Shown one piece after another: positions 59,113 through 64,000 of a DNA stretch of 64,000 nt. The DNA comes from Ferribacterium limneticum. GTDB lineage: Bacteria; Pseudomonadota; Gammaproteobacteria; Burkholderiales; Rhodocyclaceae. Where the stretch lies: NCBI RefSeq assembly GCF_020510565.1, contig NZ_CP075189.1, positions 620,001 to 684,000 on the forward strand, read 5' to 3'. Under the pieces are notes generated by a model. That model searched no databases. It was not told where the DNA came from and was given only the letters and a program-made list of their open reading frames with translations. The position numbers and the translations under genes were made by a program. Each line of letters begins with the position of its first letter. Position 1 is the stretch's first letter.

Positions 59113-59154
59113 CATTCCCACGGTCAACCGGAAATTTCGGCCAAATTTGAAATG
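59113..59154 (+). repeat. Dispersed 38-bp motif, copy 11 (ATPase-permease junction)
   Basis: CATTCCCACGGTCAACCGG then AAATTTCGGCCAAATTTGAAA, the most complete copy, antisense to the operon. The ATPase stop codon (TGA on the minus strand) is formed by the GTTGACC part of the repeat. Confidence 0.88.
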
Positions 59155-59837
59155 TTGGCGGCGCGTGAGTCGGCTTTCAACCGTCCATCCTCCATGACCA
59201 ACTGGCGCCGGGCGCGGGCCCCCATGCCCTGGTCGTGGGTGACGACGATCAGCGTGACGCCCTTGGCATTGAGCGCTTCGAGCAGGTTGACCACCTCTTC
59301 GCCGGTATGGCGGTCGAGATTGCCGGTCGGCTCGTCGGCCAGGATCAGCGCCGGCTGCATGATCGTGGCGCGGGCGATGGCGACGCGCTGGCGCTGGCCG
59401 CCGGAAAGCTGGTCGGGTTTGTGGTCGGCGCGGTTTTCCAGGCCGAAATCCTTGAGCGCCTGGGCGACGCGCTTGTTGCGCTCGGCCGCCGGGATGCCGG
59501 CCAGCGTCATCGGTAGCGCGATGTTCTCTGCAGCCGTCAGCCGTGGCACGAGGTGAAAGCTCTGGAAAACGAAGCCGATGCGTGTGCTGCGTACGGTCGC
59601 CTGCTCGTCGGGCGACAGGGTTGTCACGTCGCGGCCTTCGAGCTGGTAGGTGCCTTCGTTCGGCCGGTCGAGCAGGCCGAGGAGATTGAGCAGCGTCGAT
59701 TTGCCGGAACCGGAAGGCCCCATCACGGCAACGTATTCGCCGGCCTCGATTTGCAAATTGAGCCCGGCCAGCGCGTTGACCGTGGTGTCGCCGAGCAGGA
59801 AGCGACGTTCGATTCTGGAGAGTTCGATCAGCGGCAT
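59124..59837 (-). CDS. LolD/MacB-type ABC transporter ATPase
   Basis: 237 residues. Walker [21 protein letters not shown], signature [15 protein letters not shown], Walker B ALILADEPTGNLDRHTGEE, switch His in VVTHDQGMG. Belongs to the family shared by LolD, FtsE and the MacB nucleotide domain. The C-terminal residues ISNLAEISG and the stop are encoded inside the dispersed repeat. Four bases separate it from the HlyD-type gene upstream. Confidence 0.92.
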   Translation of the reverse strand: MPLIELSRIERRFLLGDTTVNALAGLNLQIEAGEYVAVMGPSGSGKSTLLNLLGLLDRPNEGTYQLEGRDVTTLSPDEQATVRSTRIGFVFQSFHLVPRLTAAENIALPMTLAGIPAAERNKRVAQALKDFGLENRADHKPDQLSGGQRQRVAIARATIMQPALILADEPTGNLDRHTGEEVVNLLEALNAKGVTLIVVTHDQGMGARARRQLVMEDGRLKADSRAANISNLAEISG

Positions 59838-59841
59838 GCGC

Positions 59842-60990
59842 CTAGTTCGCCTTGGTTTTTTCGTCCGGCGTCACCTTGGCGCCGGCCTTGACGCCTTCCT
59901 TGTCGAGCGAAGTAACGATGCGCTCACCGGCACTCAGCCCTTCGAGAATCTCGGTGTATTCCCAGTTGGCCAGGCCAGCCTTGATCAGTCGTTCTTCGAG
60001 CTTGCCGCTATCGGCGTTGAAAACCAGCACCTTGCCACCTTCCTGAATGGCGGCGGTCGGGATGCGCAGCACCTGGTCGCGGCCGGAGAGGATGATCTCG
60101 ACGTCGGCGCTGTAGCCGACGAGCAGCTTGCCAGCCTCGGCCGGTTTTTCGAAATCGACCTCGATGTCGACCGTTCGCGCCTGCTTTTCGACGGCGGAAA
60201 CATAGGGCGCCACCCGGCGCACCTTGCCGGGCAGTATTTTGCCGGGCAGGGCATCGAGCGTGATACGTACCGGCTGGCCGACCTGGATCTTCGGCGCATC
60301 GACCTCGTCCATCGGCGCCTTGACGTAGAGGCAGGAATCGTCGATCAGGTCGATGGCCGGTGGCGTCGGTACGCCCGGCGGCGAGGGCGTCGAGTATTCA
60401 CCGAGTTCACCGACGATCTTGGCGACGATGCCATCGAACGGTGCGTAGAGCGCGACACGGCCTTGCTCGACACGGGTTGCCCTGAACTTGGCTTCGGCCT
60501 GGGCAACGTCAGCCTTGGCCGTCGTGCAGGCGGCGCGGCGAACCTCGGCGTCGGTGCGCGCCGCTTCCTCCTTGCTCGTCGAAACGAAACCTTTGACGCG
60601 CAGCTCGGATTGCCGTTTTGCCTCTTTTTCGGCGTTGACCGCAGCAATGCAAGCTTCTTCGCTGCGTTTGGCGCTCAGCGTGATCTGCGCCTGAGCCAGC
60701 GCGCTTTGCGCCTGCTGGTCGTCGTTCCACAACTTGAGCAGCAACTGCCCCTTCTTGACCTTGTCGCCTTCCTTGACGCCAAGGTATTCGATGCGCCCGC
60801 CGATGATCGTCGACAGCTTGGTACGCTGGCAGGCCTCGACGGTCCCGGCCCGGGTGTTGGCCAGTGTTGCCTCGACCTTGCCTTCGGCCACCTCCTTGAG
60901 CACCACCGGGATCGGTTTCGGGCGGGTGAAAAAGAACAGGCCAAGGCCGATGATGACGATGACGGCAAGGATGATGGCGATGCGACGCAT
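59842..60990 (-). CDS. HlyD/MacA-type periplasmic adaptor
   Basis: 382 residues from MRRIAIILAVIVIIGLGLFF, with one N-terminal membrane anchor. Lipoyl half-motifs (GGRIEYLGVKEGDKVKKGQL and RVALYAPFDGIVAKIVGELG) flank a coiled-coil hairpin, then a beta-barrel and membrane-proximal domain (AAIQEGGKVLVFNADSGK). Partner of the ATPase and two permeases in an efflux or lipoprotein-type exporter. No outer-membrane TolC gene is linked. The coiled-coil piece ACIAAVNAEKEAKRQ matches the dispersed repeat weakly (60611-60650). Confidence 0.9.
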   Translation of the reverse strand: MRRIAIILAVIVIIGLGLFFFTRPKPIPVVLKEVAEGKVEATLANTRAGTVEACQRTKLSTIIGGRIEYLGVKEGDKVKKGQLLLKLWNDDQQAQSALAQAQITLSAKRSEEACIAAVNAEKEAKRQSELRVKGFVSTSKEEAARTDAEVRRAACTTAKADVAQAEAKFRATRVEQGRVALYAPFDGIVAKIVGELGEYSTPSPPGVPTPPAIDLIDDSCLYVKAPMDEVDAPKIQVGQPVRITLDALPGKILPGKVRRVAPYVSAVEKQARTVDIEVDFEKPAEAGKLLVGYSADVEIILSGRDQVLRIPTAAIQEGGKVLVFNADSGKLEERLIKAGLANWEYTEILEGLSAGERIVTSLDKEGVKAGAKVTPDEKTKAN

Positions 60991-60998
60991 GGTATTTC

Positions 60999-61586
60999 CT
61001 ATCGAAACCCGGGCAGCCAGCCGGATTGTTCGTGGCCCCAGACTGGCTCGAGGGCGCCCTGGTAAAGCGCCTCGATGACCGGCGGTTCCTGCCACGGCTC
61101 ATTCATGAAAGTCAGGCCGATTTCTTCGACGGTGCGGCCCGACCAGTAGTGGTCGGCCACTTCGTCGAGGGCGCTGAGCGACAGGCTGTGCGGCAGGCGC
61201 AGATAGTCGAGCCAGCTGGCGTCATGGAAGGAGCAGATGTAGGCGCCCTTGGTGCGCGAGCAAGCCAGGTTCTTGCCGAAGACCTTTTGTGGGTGCTTGA
61301 TGCGGAAGGTCGTCGCATCGGTCCGCGTGGCGAACTGGAGCAGGGCATGCAGGCGGCTCGGGAAATGGTTGTAGCGACGTTGCCGGAAATACTCAAGATG
61401 GTATTCGGCAAAATAATTCTGCACCGACAGCAACTGGTCGCCGGGCGTCGGCGCCCCGCCTTCGGGGGAAGCCAGTGTGCCGCCGAAGGGGCTGCCCTTG
61501 AGAATGTCCCAGCCCGGCAGCTCGGCGCCCGGTTCGAGCCAGCAGAAGAGCTCCAGCGTTGCAGTGTCCTTGATCAGATTGTCCAT
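60999..61586 (-). CDS. Hypothetical protein
   Basis: 195 residues from MDNLIKDTATLELFCWLEPG, eight bases upstream of the adaptor gene and on the same strand, so probably the first gene of the exporter operon. No signal peptide or membrane segment. The stretch EYHLEYFRQRRYNHFPSRLH with ALLQFATRTDA resembles a conserved block of DUF2441-like proteins, and the protein is rich in Trp, His and Tyr. I cannot assign a function. Confidence 0.7.
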   Translation of the reverse strand: MDNLIKDTATLELFCWLEPGAELPGWDILKGSPFGGTLASPEGGAPTPGDQLLSVQNYFAEYHLEYFRQRRYNHFPSRLHALLQFATRTDATTFRIKHPQKVFGKNLACSRTKGAYICSFHDASWLDYLRLPHSLSLSALDEVADHYWSGRTVEEIGLTFMNEPWQEPPVIEALYQGALEPVWGHEQSGWLPGFR

Positions 61587-61689
61587 GGACCTTAAGGCTT
61601 AAGGGGAGGGGGAATGTCGCTATTCTGAATGATAGCCCGCCTTTGGCCAATCGAAGCATGCAGAGCAGGGAATCGAAATGCCAAAATAT

Positions 61690-61719
61690 ATGCAAACTGG
61701 AATATGATGCAAATTGGAA
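61690..61719 (+). repeat. Two 13-bp direct repeats before the hybrid kinase
   Basis: ATGCAAACTGGAA (61690-61702) and ATGCAAATTGGAA (61707-61719), 17 bp apart, in an AT-rich stretch of a 228-base gap. Could be a regulator site for either divergent gene. No other signal was recognised in this gap. Confidence 0.45.
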
Positions 61720-61814
61720 AAATATACGCAGGGAGGGCATTCAGAGGCTTTCGTTGTTGCCTTCGCTTCCGGATTTGCGAAGGGGGCCGTGCTGCCTCGT
61801 TGCGTTTTGTTTAA

Positions 61815-64000
61815 ATGAACCTGCGGAAAGCCTTTTTCAGCGTATTGATCGCACTGGCCGGGGTGCTTGCCCTGATCGCCGGCGCGACGCTGGGTGCGCT
61901 CTCGGCGTACGACGACGCCCGTGATGCGACAAAGCATCGCCAGGATTCGATGGCGCTCATGGGCTCGGTGCGCCACGAGGTCGATTTGCTCAGCCGGCTG
62001 GTCAGCTCCTACGTTAGTACGGCCAATCCGCGCTACCTTATTTATTACTACGACATTCTGGCCATCCGCGAGGGTACGAAGAAAGCCCCGGATTCCGTAC
62101 CGGAAACCTTCTGGGAGCAGGTCATCGGCGGAACGATGGCCTATGTGCCGCCCCCCACTGGTGCCGGTGTCGCGCTGGCCGAGCGGACCAGTCTGCTTGG
62201 ATTCGACGCGGGAGAGGTGACTGTCCTCCGCCGGGTATTTCAGATCACCGACCAGATGAAGCAAGTCGAGCAGATTGCCTTTGCTGCGACGCAGGGTTTG
62301 TATGATCCGGTAAAACGCGAATTTGTATCGGAGGCAGAGCCGCAGCACGATTTTGCCAACGCCTTGCTGCATGAGGCGCGCTATTTGAAGCTGCGGGCCG
62401 AATTGGCTATCGCGGTCGATGAGCTGACCAACCAGGTTGACCAGCGAACGACAAAAAATCTGGGGCGGGCCGGCGAGCATCTGCTGCGCTGGATCGTTGC
62501 CGCTCTGCTCCTGCTGCTTGCTGCCGGCGTCGTCATGGTGCTCAGTTATGGCTACCTGAAAAGGCATCTGTTGGCACCCCTGACTGCCTTGCACCGGACG
62601 GCAACGGCGCTGGCCGAAAAGTCATTCAGCGAGCGCGTCGGTGACCTCAAGGGGGTTGAGGAGGTCCAGGCCCTGGCCGCGACCATCGACAGCATGGCGG
62701 CGGCCATCGAGGCTGACATCGCACAACGCGAACTGGTCCAGCGCTCCTTGCGTCAGGCCCGGGCGCGGGCTGAAGTGGCGGCCGAAGCAAAATCCATTTT
62801 CCTGGCCAACATGAGCCATGAAATCCGGACGCCGATGAATGCGATTCTTGGCATGGCCTACCTGGCCCTCAAGTCCGGCCTGCCGCCAAGGCAGCACGAC
62901 TATGTTTCCAAGATTCACACGGCAGCCCGCTCGCTGCTCGGGATTTTGAACGACGTCCTCGACTTTTCGAAAATCGAAGCCGGCAAGGTGGCGCTGGAGG
63001 CCGTTCCCTTCGATCTCGAGCTGGTTGTCCAGAACGCACTCTTCATGGTGCAGCAGCGGGCCGAGGGAAAGCATATCGAGCTGATCCTCGATTTTCAGCC
63101 AACCCGGAACATGCAGCACCTGGTAGGCGATCCGTTGCGACTCGGGCAGGTCTTGATCAACCTGCTATCCAATGCGGTCAAATTTACTGAAACCGGTCAT
63201 GTTCGTCTGATCGTCGGCGAACGGTCGAGCGACAAGCTGTCGTCGACCATTGTCTGTCGGGTTGAAGACACGGGCATCGGGATGACTGCAGAACAGATCG
63301 GTCGTCTGTTCCAGGAGTTTTCCCAGGCCGATGGCTCGACAACCCGGCGCTACGGTGGGTCGGGGCTGGGATTGGCCATTTCGAAGCGGCTGCTGGCGGC
63401 CATGGGTAGTGAAATTAGAGTCGAAAGCGAGGTTGACCGCGGCACTGTCTTCCATTTCGCCATGCAGTTGCCGCTGGAGCCATCCCGCGAGGAAAACAGT
63501 GAGGCTGCAGCACTGATCGAGTGCAAGCGGGCGCTCGTTGTTGACGACTACCCGCCGGCCCGGGAGAGCATGGCGACCATGCTGCTGGCGATGGGGTGCG
63601 CCGCCGTCGATCAGTCGCCGGGGGGGCTGGATGCCTTGGCACGTCTGACGAGAGCGAGTAATGACGGATGGGCTTACGACTTGTTGTTGCTTGATTGGCT
63701 GATGCCCGACATGTCTGGCGGTGAGCTGATAGAGGCGCTGCACTCGCGAGGAATTTCTTTGCCGGCCCGGACACTCGTTGTTTCGGTGGCCGATGCTTCC
63801 CTGCTGCGCCAGGAGGTCGACCACACGGGGGTGGCTGATGTGGTTCAGAAACCCCTGTTGCCAAATGTCCTGCGCCGGATTTTTGGCTCGGGAATGGAGA
63901 TGGAGCCGATGGCCAGGCTCGAACACCTCATCCCCCATCCTGGTTGTCTGCAGGGAATGTCGATACTGCTGGTAGAAGACAATGAACTCAATCAGCAGGT
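61815..64000 (+). CDS. Hybrid sensor histidine kinase (3' partial)
   Basis: About 728 residues visible, running off the window. Membrane segments near residues 7-28 and 218-240 enclose a periplasmic sensor of unrecognised type. A HAMP-like linker follows (LAPLTALHRTATALAEKSFS), then the phosphoacceptor NMSHEIRTPMNAILGM (His about 335), the ATPase domain with NLLSNAVKFTETG and GGSGLGLAISKRL, a first receiver domain (ALVVDDYPPARESM; LLLLDWLMPDMSGGEL) and the start of a second (SILLVEDNELNQQ). The ribosome site is poor, so the ATG at 61815 is the best but not certain start. Confidence 0.9.
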   Translation, partial: MNLRKAFFSVLIALAGVLALIAGATLGALSAYDDARDATKHRQDSMALMGSVRHEVDLLSRLVSSYVSTANPRYLIYYYDILAIREGTKKAPDSVPETFWEQVIGGTMAYVPPPTGAGVALAERTSLLGFDAGEVTVLRRVFQITDQMKQVEQIAFAATQGLYDPVKREFVSEAEPQHDFANALLHEARYLKLRAELAIAVDELTNQVDQRTTKNLGRAGEHLLRWIVAALLLLLAAGVVMVLSYGYLKRHLLAPLTALHRTATALAEKSFSERVGDLKGVEEVQALAATIDSMAAAIEADIAQRELVQRSLRQARARAEVAAEAKSIFLANMSHEIRTPMNAILGMAYLALKSGLPPRQHDYVSKIHTAARSLLGILNDVLDFSKIEAGKVALEAVPFDLELVVQNALFMVQQRAEGKHIELILDFQPTRNMQHLVGDPLRLGQVLINLLSNAVKFTETGHVRLIVGERSSDKLSSTIVCRVEDTGIGMTAEQIGRLFQEFSQADGSTTRRYGGSGLGLAISKRLLAAMGSEIRVESEVDRGTVFHFAMQLPLEPSREENSEAAALIECKRALVVDDYPPARESMATMLLAMGCAAVDQSPGGLDALARLTRASNDGWAYDLLLLDWLMPDMSGGELIEALHSRGISLPARTLVVSVADASLLRQEVDHTGVADVVQKPLLPNVLRRIFGSGMEMEPMARLEHLIPHPGCLQGMSILLVEDNELNQQ

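Noticed and set aside
59760..59800. GCGTTGACCGTGG in the ABC ATPase gene as a repeat copy
   Set aside because: Only the 11-bp core matches and it encodes the usual start of the ATPase domain; left out of the count.

Overview
The window is GC-rich, densely coding DNA from a betaproteobacterium. Gene order and protein character point to the Rhodocyclales (Dechloromonas/Azonexus-like). The basis is the complete Gram-negative division and cell-wall cluster, a DciA-like gene and an M23 peptidase before secA, the rpe-gph-trpE and trpG-trpD-trpC blocks, and Porin_4-type porins. The species is an inference. No tRNA, rRNA, CRISPR array or intact insertion sequence was seen.

Layout. 1-12.4 kb: the dcw cluster murF(partial)-mraY-murD-ftsW-murG-murC-ddl-ftsQ-ftsA-ftsZ-lpxC, mostly with 1-4 nt overlaps. 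12.4-20.1 kb: a small membrane protein, a DciA-like gene, an M23 peptidase, secA, argJ, an AI-2E family membrane protein, a methyltransferase and apaG. 20.2-23.2 kb: rpe-gph-trpL-trpE, with a four-tryptophan leader peptide starting at the gph stop codon. 23.2-38.6 kb: genes for acidic amino acids and asparagine. These are a Glu/Asp ABC transporter, a DctB/DctD-type two-component system, a periplasmic asparaginase, a DAACS symporter and aspartase, interspersed with marC, a toxin-antitoxin pair, a HEPN-like gene, a porin and a TauE/SafE protein. Three of these transcription units carry matching sigma-54 promoters and paired upstream palindromes, so the region looks like one regulon. 38.9-42.0 kb: a GT2-GT39-PAP2 envelope glycosylation operon. 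42.2-50.6 kb: two TPR/GT41 glycosyltransferases flanking trpGDC and a strongly expressed porin. 50.9-54.4 kb: ompW, then proB-obgE-rpmA-rplU. 54.5-61.6 kb: an FKBP isomerase with a pseudouridine synthase, a MaoC hydratase, and a MacAB-like exporter with two permeases. 61.8 kb to the end: a hybrid sensor kinase cut by the window edge.

The most unusual signal is a dispersed ~38-bp sequence with core CACGGTCAACCGGAAA followed by a GGCCAAAATTGAAA-like half. I count eleven good copies and a few weaker ones. They lie on both strands, between genes, next to terminators, and inside reading frames of gph, the DctB-like kinase, the GT39 enzyme (twice), trpC and the pseudouridine synthase. Conserved protein motifs at those places are kept, so the motif looks like a selected DNA word (for example an uptake or chromosome-handling signal) more than an insertion. 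Other notable points are the trp leader, the reconstructed sigma-54 acidic amino acid regulon, and the ~21 kb separating trpE from trpGDC.
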